Of a DNA stretch of 24,506 bases, positions 14,662 through 22,491 are shown piece after piece. The translations under genes and the position numbers were made by a program. The stretch is from JBFWWW01 sp050245975 (GTDB taxonomy: Bacteria; Pseudomonadota; Alphaproteobacteria; Rhizobiales; Hyphomicrobiaceae). The stretch spans positions 1-24,506 of the forward strand of contig JBFWWW010000040.1 in the NCBI GenBank assembly GCA_050245975.1, given 5' to 3'. How positions within the stretch are numbered: the stretch's first letter is position 1; every line of letters starts with the position of its first letter. A model generated the notes under the pieces. That model made no database searches and had not been told where the DNA came from. It saw nothing but the letters and a program-made list of their open reading frames with translations.

Positions 14662-16572
14662 ATGCTTGTAAGCGTTGTGATTCCGACCAACGGGCGTCGG
14701 TTGCTGCTGGCGGCAGCGATCGAGAGCTGCCGCGCACAGCGCTTGCCCGACGATACGGAATTCGAGGTCCTGGTCGTTGACAATACGCGCGACGGCGCTG
14801 CGCGCGGGATGGTCGAAGGCTACGGCGATCCGCGCCTGCGTTGGATCAGCGAGCCGCGACCCGGCGTCTCGGAGGCACGCAACGCCGGTGTGCGCAACGC
14901 TCGAGGGACCCACATCGCGTTCCTCGACGATGACGAAGTTGCACCCGAGCATTGGCTGGCGGCTCTGCTTGCCGTTGCCCGGCGGGGCGCCGTGGCCGTA
15001 TTTGGCCCGGTCGAGCCCCTATTCGAGACGATGCCCGACGCAGCGCTCCTCCAGATCGCAACGCGACTTTACTCGCGCCGCATCGAGGCCGCCGACGGCG
15101 CGGATATCACGGCCTTCAGCGCGCGCCTCGGCACCGGCAATTCGCTGTTCGAGAAAAGCGTCTGCTTTCCCGGCGAGGCGCCGTTTGCCACCGAGCTCAG
15201 CGGCCTGGGCGGCGAGGACACCCTGTTCCTGCGCGACCTGATCGGGCGCGGCGTGCGGCTGACGTGGGCCGCCTCGGCCGGCGTCGCCGAGCACGTCCCG
15301 GCCGACAGGGTCTCGACGGGGGCATTGGCGACGCGGCTCTTCCGCAACGGGCAGGTGCGCACCTACCTGCGCATGCGCCGGGCCGGATGGGGATGGATCG
15401 AAGGTCTGGCCTGGATGGGGATCGGCGCCGCCCAGCTTGCCGGTTATGGCGCAGCCGGGCTTCTGATGTCGCCGTTCAAGCCCGATACTGCCGCCGCGCT
15501 ACGGCTCAAGGCGCAGAGCGGCGCGGGCAAGCTGGCGTGGATGCGACCGTTCTGGAAGATCAGCTACGGGACAGCCAGCAGCGATGTCCAGACGGCCAGA
15601 TGGGACGTGACGACGGCAACAGGCGCGCCCGACGCGCCGGTGGTCAGCATCATCGTCATCAGCTACCGCACGCGGGAGATGACGCTCGAATGCCTGCGCT
15701 CGATCGTGCGCGAAACCCGCGAGGCGAGTTACGAGATCCTCGTTGTCGACAACGCATCCGATGACGGCTCCGCGGCGGCGATTGCCGCGGAGTTTCCACA
15801 GGTCCGCCTTTACGCCCGCACCGACAATATCGGTTTCGCGGCCGCCAACAACGTCGCGGCCGAGCATGCCCGTGGCCGCTACCTGCTGCTGCTCAATCCG
15901 GACACCGTGGTTCTCGACGGCGCCATCGACAAACTGATCCAGTTTGCGCGCGAGCGGCCGCAGGCCGGAATCTGGGGGGGCCGGACGCTGTACGGCGACC
16001 ACTCGCTCAATCCGACATCCTGCTGGCGGCGCATGTCGCTGTGGACCGTCTTTTGCCGGACCACGGGTCTGACCGGCCTGTTCCCCGCCAGCCAGTTCTT
16101 CAACCCCGAATCCTATGGCCGGTGGGACCGCTCGACCGTGCGCGAGGTGGATATCGTCACGGGCTGCTTCCTGCTGATCGAGCGCGCGCTGTGGGAACGG
16201 CTCGGCGGCTTCGATACCCGCTTCTTCATGTATGGCGAGGAGGCGGACCTCTGCATGCGCGCCAAGAAGCTGTCGGCGCGGCCGACGGTGACCCCCGATG
16301 CCACGATCATCCACTATGGCGGCGCATCGGAGCGGGTGCGCTCCGAGATGATGGTGCGCCTGCTGGCGGCGAAAGCCGAAATCATCAAGCGCCACTGGTC
16401 AACGGCAACGCGAAAGCTCGGGTTGACCCTGCTCGCCACCTGGCCCTGGACCCGGGCAACCGCCTTGAGCGCGGCAGCGAAACTTCTGCGCCGGCCCAAC
16501 CTCGCCGAACAGGCCGAGACCTGGCGCACGATCTGGAATGCGCGCGAGCGCTGGCGCCACGGTTACGAGTGA
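14662..16572 (+). CDS. Two-domain family 2 glycosyltransferase (fused GT2-GT2)
   Basis: This 636-residue protein holds two separate GT-A domains. The first starts at residue 1 with VSVVIPTNGRR and has VLVVDNTRDG and a FLDDDE motif with Asp89-Asp91. A hydrophobic or amphipathic segment follows near 250-275. The second begins near 327 with VSIIVISYRTREM, has ILVVDNASDDGS, GFAAANN and LLLNPDTVV (Asp near 414), and then GCFLLIERALWERLGGFD and YGEEADLCMR, the layout of WbbL-like rhamnosyltransferases. Both domains keep their acidic metal sites, so both may be active, adding two sugars in sequence. It lies alone on the plus strand, and its stop is 6 bases from the stop of the YdcF-like gene converging from the right; a 5-bp hairpin (16573-16587) spans that gap. 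Confidence 0.92.
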   Translation: MLVSVVIPTNGRRLLLAAAIESCRAQRLPDDTEFEVLVVDNTRDGAARGMVEGYGDPRLRWISEPRPGVSEARNAGVRNARGTHIAFLDDDEVAPEHWLAALLAVARRGAVAVFGPVEPLFETMPDAALLQIATRLYSRRIEAADGADITAFSARLGTGNSLFEKSVCFPGEAPFATELSGLGGEDTLFLRDLIGRGVRLTWAASAGVAEHVPADRVSTGALATRLFRNGQVRTYLRMRRAGWGWIEGLAWMGIGAAQLAGYGAAGLLMSPFKPDTAAALRLKAQSGAGKLAWMRPFWKISYGTASSDVQTARWDVTTATGAPDAPVVSIIVISYRTREMTLECLRSIVRETREASYEILVVDNASDDGSAAAIAAEFPQVRLYARTDNIGFAAANNVAAEHARGRYLLLLNPDTVVLDGAIDKLIQFARERPQAGIWGGRTLYGDHSLNPTSCWRRMSLWTVFCRTTGLTGLFPASQFFNPESYGRWDRSTVREVDIVTGCFLLIERALWERLGGFDTRFFMYGEEADLCMRAKKLSARPTVTPDATIIHYGGASERVRSEMMVRLLAAKAEIIKRHWSTATRKLGLTLLATWPWTRATALSAAAKLLRRPNLAEQAETWRTIWNARERWRHGYE

Positions 16573-16578
16573 GCGCCC

Positions 16579-17373
16579 CTATGGCGCGGGGAGAAGCGCA
16601 TCGGTGCGACCGCGCAGGTAGTACACAACCAGCCCGACATATTCCCGCATGACGAAGTCGAGCTGGTCGAGGCCGACGCCAATGCCCGGCTCCACCAGAA
16701 AATCCATCCTGCCGGTGGTGCGATAATCGACGGGCCACGCCTCGACCGTCATGCCGGCGCGCCGAAAGCAGCCAATGGCACGCGGCATGTGCCAGCCCGA
16801 CGTAATGACCACCCAGCGCTCGCCCGGCTTTGGCGCCAGAAGCTGACGCGTGAACACGGCGTTTTCATAGGTATCGCGCGAGCGATCCTCGAGCGTCAGC
16901 CGGCTTTCCGGAACGCCGAGCGCCTCGAGCACCAGTTTCGCCGTCTCGGATTCGGTGCCCGTCGTCGGCAGAATGCCTCCCGCGCCGCCGGAAAACACGA
17001 TGCGCGCGTCCGGATAGGTCCGCGACAGTGCCGCGGCCTCGACGAACCGCTCCGCCGAATCGTTGAGGCTCGCGAGCTCGCGGCGCGGCTCCGTGCGGGT
17101 GTCCTCGACGCCGCCCAGGATGATGAAGCCGGTGACCGGGCGACCGCTTGCAAGATCGGCGCGCGGAAAGCGGTTCTCCAGCGGCAGGAACAGCCACTCG
17201 CCGACCGGCGACAGACCGCCGATGACGAGGGCGGCGATCCCCACCACCAGCAAGCACCGCCCCAGGCGCGCGCGCGCCGTGGCGGTGAGGATCGCGCCCG
17301 CGATCAGGCAAAGGGCAATGAGCGAGGACGGCTTGAACAGAAACCAGCCGGTCTTCGCAATCACATAGAACAC
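16579..17373 (-). CDS. YdcF/ElyC/SanA-like DUF218 membrane protein
   Basis: This 264-residue protein has two N-terminal membrane segments (about 12-32 and 38-56) and then a DUF218 domain facing the periplasm by analogy with E. coli ElyC. Family marks are FIILGG at 83-88, RIVFSGGAGG at 124-133, the E-x-x-S-x-x-T-x-E-N block at 162-171 and SGWHMPRA at 192-199. ElyC and SanA are linked to cell-envelope integrity and lipid-carrier use, so a role in balancing undecaprenyl carrier between polymer and peptidoglycan is a reasonable inference. The start is GTG 17373 with GGAG about 10 bases upstream. It follows the autotransporter by 18 bases and is probably on the same transcript. Confidence 0.9.
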   Translation of the reverse strand: MFYVIAKTGWFLFKPSSLIALCLIAGAILTATARARLGRCLLVVGIAALVIGGLSPVGEWLFLPLENRFPRADLASGRPVTGFIILGGVEDTRTEPRRELASLNDSAERFVEAAALSRTYPDARIVFSGGAGGILPTTGTESETAKLVLEALGVPESRLTLEDRSRDTYENAVFTRQLLAPKPGERWVVITSGWHMPRAIGCFRRAGMTVEAWPVDYRTTGRMDFLVEPGIGVGLDQLDFVMREYVGLVVYYLRGRTDALLPAP

Positions 17374-17391
17374 GCGCTGTTCTCCACGGGC

Positions 17392-19080
17392 TCAGTTCCC
17401 GAGCGGCACGCGTACCATGAGCTTGCTGACGATGGCGTCGAAATCACGCGTCCCGATGCCATCATAGCTGGCGGAAAGGTCGAGCGCGAAGCCATTGGCG
17501 TTCATCGCGCGCACCCCCAGCTCGACGCGGCCGCGAACACCTTCCGGGCCGGCGAGCGCGCCGTCGACGCCCACCAGATCGTCGGCCGCGAAGTTCCAGA
17601 TGGCATCGAGCGCGAGGCGCGGCGCGATGGTCGCACCGTCCGGCAGGGCGTAGGTGTAGGACACCTCCGGGCCGACCTTCACCTGCCCCAGCCGCGATTT
17701 CACGCCCGGCACGAGCGCACCGAAACTGTCGGTGTAACTCTTCGAATTGTCCTCGATGTAAGAGATCGAGGCACTGGGCCGGATGGTCCACGGACCCGTG
17801 TCGAACGTGCCGGTCAGCCGGCCGGACACGAGCCAGCGATCGGTCTCGAACGCGTCGGTGGAAAACAGATAGGGACTGACCTTGTTGCTCGACGCGCCCC
17901 AGGCAGCGCGGCCCTGAAGGAAGATGCTGTCGGCCAGGCGCAGCGTGGCGTAAGGGCCGGCCATCCAGCCGTTGCCCGACACGTCGGCCGGCTGCCGCAG
18001 CGAGCGCTCGCTCATGGAGTCGAACTGCACCAGCGCGCCAACGAGCAGCGAAGAATTCACCACGTAGTCCGCGCCGGCATAGAGGACGCCGAAATGGCCG
18101 CCGAGCCCTGCGCCGGAACGGTCGTCGTTGAAACGGGCGAACCGACCCTCGACCCACACGTCGAAGGGGCTGGGACGACGCGCAGGCAGGGCAGCGCCCA
18201 ACCCCAGCCCCAGGCCGCTCATGCGATTGGCTTCCGCCGCATCCTGCGCGCGTGCGAGTTGCCGCAAGCTTGCGGAAACGCGCATGTCGGTCACGCCGTC
18301 CATCGTGCCCGTGAGACGCACCGGAGACGGCACGCCGGATCGGGATGGTTCGGTCGTGTCCGAGAACGCCGTCATCGCAGTTGCCCGCCGAAGGACGGAC
18401 GATTGAGAGATGTCGCCGGCCAGACCACCGAGCCGCGAGGCGCCGTCCGTCGCGCCGAAAAGCCCCGCGATCGCCGACGATCCACCGCGCCGCAACTCGG
18501 CGAGGCGATCGATCTGCCGGTTTGCATCGGGACCATTGGACAGGAGGAGGTCGTTGCGACGGCTCAGGAAGTTATGGATCGCGGCGACGGCCGATGCCGC
18601 GCCGGGATTGACCATCATCGTGTCGTGCGAAACGTTGCCGGCTTCCTCGAAAGACGTGACCTGCACCGCGTTGGTCTTCGTGCCCGGCGCAACGGCCTTC
18701 ACGTTGATGGAAAAGGTGCAGGCGTTGGTGATGCTGTTGAATGCCGCACCCGACAGCGTGATGACGCTGCTGCCCGACACGGCGGTGATCGTGCCGCCGG
18801 GACAGAACCCGCTCAGACCGTTCGGCGAGGCGACGACGAGGCCGCTGGGGAGATTGTCGACAAAGCCGATCTGCGTCCTGACCGGGTGCGGCGGCGTCGT
18901 GCCGAGCGCAAATGTCAGCGCCGTCGTGTCGCCGACGTTGAGGGTCGTCGATGAAAAGAAGTTGAACATCTGCAACGTCTGCGCAGCAGCGGATGCCGCG
19001 AGACCGATAGACGTTCCCAATACTACGGCGACGGCTACCGCACCAAAACGCGCGACGCCAAGCAACTTCGCCCGCAACAA
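17392..19080 (-). CDS. Autotransporter-type outer-membrane protein with a DUF11-like repeat
   Basis: This 562-residue protein has a signal peptide (RAKLLGVARF then a hydrophobic core, likely cut after ASAAAQ), a single beta-rich domain of about 110 residues like DUF11/DUF7933 surface repeats (VDNLPSGLVVASP, a Cys pair near 93 and 121), a helical linker with FLSRRNDLLLSNGPD, and a C-terminal beta-barrel from about residue 305. It should insert in the outer membrane and show the small domain outside. I choose TTG 19080 since GGGGGGAA precedes it; TTG 19116 lengthens the signal peptide by 12 residues and has no ribosome site. The last residues are RVPLGN, not the usual aromatic end of outer-membrane barrels. 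There is no large passenger, so adhesin function is only a guess. Confidence 0.85.
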   Translation of the reverse strand: MLRAKLLGVARFGAVAVAVVLGTSIGLAASAAAQTLQMFNFFSSTTLNVGDTTALTFALGTTPPHPVRTQIGFVDNLPSGLVVASPNGLSGFCPGGTITAVSGSSVITLSGAAFNSITNACTFSINVKAVAPGTKTNAVQVTSFEEAGNVSHDTMMVNPGAASAVAAIHNFLSRRNDLLLSNGPDANRQIDRLAELRRGGSSAIAGLFGATDGASRLGGLAGDISQSSVLRRATAMTAFSDTTEPSRSGVPSPVRLTGTMDGVTDMRVSASLRQLARAQDAAEANRMSGLGLGLGAALPARRPSPFDVWVEGRFARFNDDRSGAGLGGHFGVLYAGADYVVNSSLLVGALVQFDSMSERSLRQPADVSGNGWMAGPYATLRLADSIFLQGRAAWGASSNKVSPYLFSTDAFETDRWLVSGRLTGTFDTGPWTIRPSASISYIEDNSKSYTDSFGALVPGVKSRLGQVKVGPEVSYTYALPDGATIAPRLALDAIWNFAADDLVGVDGALAGPEGVRGRVELGVRAMNANGFALDLSASYDGIGTRDFDAIVSKLMVRVPLGN

Positions 19081-19311
19081 AATTCCCCCCACCCACAGGC
19101 CGGTAAAAATTAACAAGAGACCTCAGCCGACGCGACGTAAGCCTTACTCTGCCTATGATTTTTGCAGCTGCGTGTGGCCCACGGGGCGCAGCATCCCGAC
19201 ATGGCCGGCCCGTTGGAAACGGCATACCGATTCGCGGCTTCAGAAAACCCGCCGCAACACTGAAATCCCCGCTACGCCCGCCAGTGAAAGCCGTTCAAGA
19301 CCGGACCGGAA
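19081..19311. promoter_or_regulatory. Gap between WecG/TagA-like gene and autotransporter
   Basis: This 231-base gap is the longest inside the minus-strand run from 23.8 to 16.6 kb, so the autotransporter may have its own promoter here. A short palindrome GTAAG-C-CTTAC lies at 19137-19147. The ribosome site GGGGGGAA of the autotransporter is at its left edge. No gene and no clear promoter hexamer pair was seen. Confidence 0.4.
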
Positions 19312-20070
19312 TCACAGGAAGCCGGTCTTTTCGGCCAGCTCGAGAAGAATGAGGGTCGGCGTGAAAATCATGTAGCGCTTCCAGAGCCGGCGGGGCTCAT
19401 GCGCCATGCGGAAAAGCCACTCGAGCTTGAGGCGCCGCATCCACAACGGAGCGCGCGGCACGGCATCGGCAAGGAAGTCGAACAACGCACCTACGCCGAT
19501 GGCAAGGTCGGCGCCCGTCTTGTCAATGTTGTTGGCAATCCACAATTCCTGCTGCGGATTGCCCAGCGCGACGATCACCAGGCTTGCCCGGCTGGCGGTG
19601 ATATCGGCGATGACCGCCTCGTTCTCCTCGGCCGGAAAGTAGCCGTCGCGCGCGCCGACATACTCATGCTGCGGCGCCATGCGCTGGAGGACGGTTGCCG
19701 CCTGCGCGGCGATTCCCGGACGTCCGCCCAGCAGATAGATGCGATAGCGATGCCGCGTCTCCCTGAGGTAGCGCGGCGTGAAGTCGGTGCCGTTGAGGTT
19801 GAAGCCGAAGCGCCGCCCGTACTTGATGAGGCTGACGATATCGAGGCCCACACCGTCGTTGAGCAATGTGAAACGGCCAAGGACGGCGCGGTAGGGCTCG
19901 CTCTTGCGCAGCAGATAAGCCGTGAAGGTGTTGACGAAGCCGAGGCAGACCTGGTGGTCGGCGACGCCGTCGTCGATGGCGGCAATACAGTCCGCGGGGG
20001 CTCCGGAACTGATCCTCACCCCGCAGATCATCCGCTCTGCAACCCCGGATGCGCCGGTTGCAATCGCCAT
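19312..20070 (-). CDS. WecG/TagA/CpsF family glycosyltransferase, copy A
   Basis: This 252-residue protein belongs to the WecG/TagA/CpsF family (GT26), which adds a HexNAc-type sugar, such as ManNAc or ManNAcA, to a lipid-linked first sugar at the membrane face. Conserved marks are FVNTFTAYLL with Thr48, LLNDGVGLDIVS with Asp72 (the family's proposed base), LLGGRPG near 113, ALGNPQQE and GVGALFDFLAD, then the C-terminal EWLFR-EPRRLWKRY tail that in TagA completes the active site. It has no membrane segment, as expected. The ATG starts close to the domain. Copy B lies 99 bases upstream on the same strand and is strongly similar throughout. Exact donor is unknown. Confidence 0.93.
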   Translation of the reverse strand: MAIATGASGVAERMICGVRISSGAPADCIAAIDDGVADHQVCLGFVNTFTAYLLRKSEPYRAVLGRFTLLNDGVGLDIVSLIKYGRRFGFNLNGTDFTPRYLRETRHRYRIYLLGGRPGIAAQAATVLQRMAPQHEYVGARDGYFPAEENEAVIADITASRASLVIVALGNPQQELWIANNIDKTGADLAIGVGALFDFLADAVPRAPLWMRRLKLEWLFRMAHEPRRLWKRYMIFTPTLILLELAEKTGFL

Positions 20071-20169
20071 CGTCAGCCCCGTGACCGTCCGACGACGTCT
20101 CTATCAGACCCAAAGCCGAGGGTGGAAGCCGTCGCTGGCCGATTGGTAAAGACCACCCCGGATCCTCCC

Positions 20170-21000
20170 TCACGCACGGTACGCATCTTCCATCGGCAGA
20201 TCGAAGCACAGCACGGCCGCGACGATGGCGAGATGGACCCAACCGCTCTTTTTCAGGCGCTCCATGACCGCCTGGCCGATCAAGGCCGGGGTGAAGACCA
20301 TGTACCGCTTCCAGAGACGACGGGGCTCGAGCGCAAGGCGATAGAGCCACTCCAGCTTCGCCCGTTGCATCCAGCGCGGCGCCCGCGGCACGGCGCCCGC
20401 CATGAAGTCCAACAGGGCCCCGACCCCGATGATGACGTCTGCGTCGAGCTGCCGCGCATAGGTCGACATCCACACCTCCTGGTGCGGGTTGCCGAAGCCG
20501 ACGATCACCAGGTTGGCCCGAGCGGCGTTGATGAGGCGCACGACCTCCAGTTCCTCCTGCGGCGTCAGGTGCCCGCGATGGCTGCCGACGTACTTGTGCT
20601 GGGGGGCCATGCGGCGGCAAGCCTCGGCCGCGCGCGCAGCCACGCCCGGCCGCCCGCCCAGCATGAACACGCGGAAGCGGTGACGCGAAGTCTTGAGGAA
20701 ATAGGGCGTGAAGTCGGAGCCGTTGAGATTGAACTCGAACGCGCGGTCGTACTTGATGAGGCTCACGATATCGAGGCCGACACCGTCGTTGAGGAGCGTC
20801 AGGTCGCGGCAGGCGGCACGATAGTCATCGTCCGTCGCAAGCAGATAGGCGGTGTGGGTGTTCACGTAGCCGAGGCAGACCGTGTGCCGGGACACGGCCG
20901 CATCGATGCGGGCCACCCAGTAAACGGGCGAGCCACAGTAGACGGGCGTGCCGGAAATTTCCCGCCGCGATACGCCTTCTCTTACGACCAGATCCTGCAT
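20170..21000 (-). CDS. WecG/TagA/CpsF family glycosyltransferase, copy B
   Basis: This 276-residue paralog of the next gene shares YVNTHTAYLL, LLNDGVGLDIVSLIKY (Asp72 at the same position), LGGRPG, GNPHQE, GVGALLDFMAG and EPRRLWKRY. It differs by a longer N-terminus and by an extra C-terminal hydrophobic segment (WVHLAIVAAVLCFDLP) that may add membrane contact. I choose ATG 21000 because GGAG precedes it by 6 bases; the open frame to 21141 runs into the deacetylase gene. It lies 34 bases after the deacetylase, so it is likely on the same transcript as the nucleotide-sugar genes upstream. Two copies suggest two related but different transfer steps, or one recent duplication with redundant activity. 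Confidence 0.92.
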   Translation of the reverse strand: MQDLVVREGVSRREISGTPVYCGSPVYWVARIDAAVSRHTVCLGYVNTHTAYLLATDDDYRAACRDLTLLNDGVGLDIVSLIKYDRAFEFNLNGSDFTPYFLKTSRHRFRVFMLGGRPGVAARAAEACRRMAPQHKYVGSHRGHLTPQEELEVVRLINAARANLVIVGFGNPHQEVWMSTYARQLDADVIIGVGALLDFMAGAVPRAPRWMQRAKLEWLYRLALEPRRLWKRYMVFTPALIGQAVMERLKKSGWVHLAIVAAVLCFDLPMEDAYRA

Positions 21001-21034
21001 TGCCGCTCCAAATGCAAAAATTGCCCCCTGCGCG

Positions 21035-21688
21035 TCAGCCCAGCGCGATCTTGCGGGCGAAAAAGCCCTCCGCATACCGCTCGGCCGCCCTGCACTCCAT
21101 GCCGCGCAGGCGGGCAAGGCCTCGAAATGTCTCGTCGTCAAACCAATGCTTGGACCGTTGCGTCCCGAAATGCTGCTGCAGGAGCGCCACCTTGCGCGCC
21201 ATGGCCTTCGCCGAGACCGGCACGTAGAGGTTCGGCCGGCCGACGTCGCCGTCCCACTTGGGGATCTCGTATTCGAGGATCGTGTGATCCCGGAACGTGT
21301 TCCAGGTCAGACGGCACACCTCGCGGTGGTCCTGATGCGCGTCGTCCGTGCGATGCGTCAGGATCAGGTCAGGATTGACGCGCGACTTGAGGCCTTCGAA
21401 CCAGGACTTGATCTCGCTCGCCTCCGACGGAAAGAAGCCGTCGCGGAAAGCGTGGGTCTCCACGTTCGCGGTCCGCGCGCCGACGAGAAAATCGCGCGCG
21501 GATGCCTTCGCCTCGCCCTGCCGTTCGCCGGCCGCACTGAGCACGCACCAGGTGACGTCGAGCTCCACGCCGGTGTCGATCCAGTGCAGCAGGCTCGCGC
21601 CGGCGCCGATTTCGATATCGTCGGAGTGCGCGCCCAGGCAAAGGACCGACAGGCGCTGGCCGGGTTCGGCCAGGCGCAGCGGTTTCAT
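21035..21688 (-). CDS. PIG-L/LmbE family deacetylase
   Basis: This 217-residue cytoplasmic protein is a PIG-L family zinc hydrolase, which removes the N-acetyl group from GlcNAc-type substrates. GAHSDDIEIG at 19-28 replaces the common AHPDD with AHSDD; His21 and Asp24 are expected zinc ligands and Asp23 the base. AHQDHR at 117-122 gives the third ligand His121. Length is typical of the short form. The ATG overlaps the cytidylyltransferase stop by four bases (21685-21688), a sign of coupled translation and a shared pathway. In this setting it probably deacetylates a nucleotide sugar or a lipid-linked sugar, making a free amine; which one is not shown by the sequence. Confidence 0.92.
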   Translation of the reverse strand: MKPLRLAEPGQRLSVLCLGAHSDDIEIGAGASLLHWIDTGVELDVTWCVLSAAGERQGEAKASARDFLVGARTANVETHAFRDGFFPSEASEIKSWFEGLKSRVNPDLILTHRTDDAHQDHREVCRLTWNTFRDHTILEYEIPKWDGDVGRPNLYVPVSAKAMARKVALLQQHFGTQRSKHWFDDETFRGLARLRGMECRAAERYAEGFFARKIALG

Positions 21689-22491
21689 TGGGCCGCCTCC
21701 AGGCGACCGTCGGCCGCGGCAAGCTTGGGCTGCCAGGGCATCTGGCCGCGCTCGACCATGTCCTCCAGCGCCTGCTTCTCCTTCAGAGTGTCCATGGCGC
21801 GGAAGAAGCCGTCATGCCGATAGGCGATGAGCTGGCCCTCGTCGATGAGGCGCTGGAACGGCTCCATCACCAGCTCCTCGCCCTCGTTGAGGTAGTCGAA
21901 GATGCGGTTGCTGAAGACGAAGAAGCCGGCGTTGATCCAGACATCGGAATCCGCGCTGGCCCTGATCTTCTCGACGCTGCCCTTGTTGTCGAACTCCACC
22001 AGGTGGAAGGTCACCGGCGGGCGGACCGCGAGGAAGCAGCAGACCTTGCCCGTCGACTTCAGCAGCTCGACCATCTTCGGCAGCGGCGCATCCGACAGGC
22101 CGTCCGAGTAGTTGGCGAGGAACATCTCCTCGTTCTTCACGTGCTCGCGCACGGCCAGCAGGCGCTGACCGATGTTGCGCCACATGCCCGTGTCGACCAG
22201 CGTCACGCGCCAGTCCGGCGGCGGCTCACCCAGCAGCTCGACCTTGCGGCCCGAGTCGGAGATGACGCAGTCGGAGAACGACTGCTGACGCCAGTTGAGG
22301 AAGAAGTCCTTGATGACGTTGCCCTTGTAGCCGAGGCAGAGCACGAAATCGCGATGCCCGTACTGGCTGTAGTACTGCATCAGGTGCCACAGGATCGGCT
22401 GCTGGCCGACCGGGATCATCGGCTTGGGGATGTTTTCCGAATAGTCGCGGATACGCGTTCCCAGGCCACCGCAGAACAGAACGACTTTCAT
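21685..22491 (-). CDS. rfbF: Sugar-1-phosphate nucleotidyltransferase, RfbF-like cytidylyltransferase
   Basis: This 268-residue cytoplasmic enzyme resembles glucose-1-phosphate cytidylyltransferase, which makes CDP-glucose from CTP and glucose-1-phosphate. GGLGTR at 8-13 and KPM at 23-25 are the nucleotide-binding signature; ILWHLMQYYSQYG and LCLGYKG match RfbF more closely than RmlA or GalU; NYSDG with Asp130 is the metal site; WINAGFFVF follows. Length agrees with RfbF. Overlaps of four bases with the methyltransferase upstream and the deacetylase downstream put it in a tightly coupled cassette. The base specificity (CTP versus dTTP or UTP) is inferred from similarity and could be wrong. 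No CDP-glucose 4,6-dehydratase is in the window. Confidence 0.87.
   Translation of the reverse strand: MKVVLFCGGLGTRIRDYSENIPKPMIPVGQQPILWHLMQYYSQYGHRDFVLCLGYKGNVIKDFFLNWRQQSFSDCVISDSGRKVELLGEPPPDWRVTLVDTGMWRNIGQRLLAVREHVKNEEMFLANYSDGLSDAPLPKMVELLKSTGKVCCFLAVRPPVTFHLVEFDNKGSVEKIRASADSDVWINAGFFVFSNRIFDYLNEGEELVMEPFQRLIDEGQLIAYRHDGFFRAMDTLKEKQALEDMVERGQMPWQPKLAAADGRLEAAQ

Noticed and set aside
16789..18954. Plus-strand open frame of 721 codons
   Set aside because: It is antisense to the YdcF-like and autotransporter genes, both well supported, and its translation has no recognisable domain.
19399..21378. Plus-strand open frame of 659 codons with internal similarity
   Set aside because: The internal repeat comes only from lying antisense to the two WecG/TagA paralogs.
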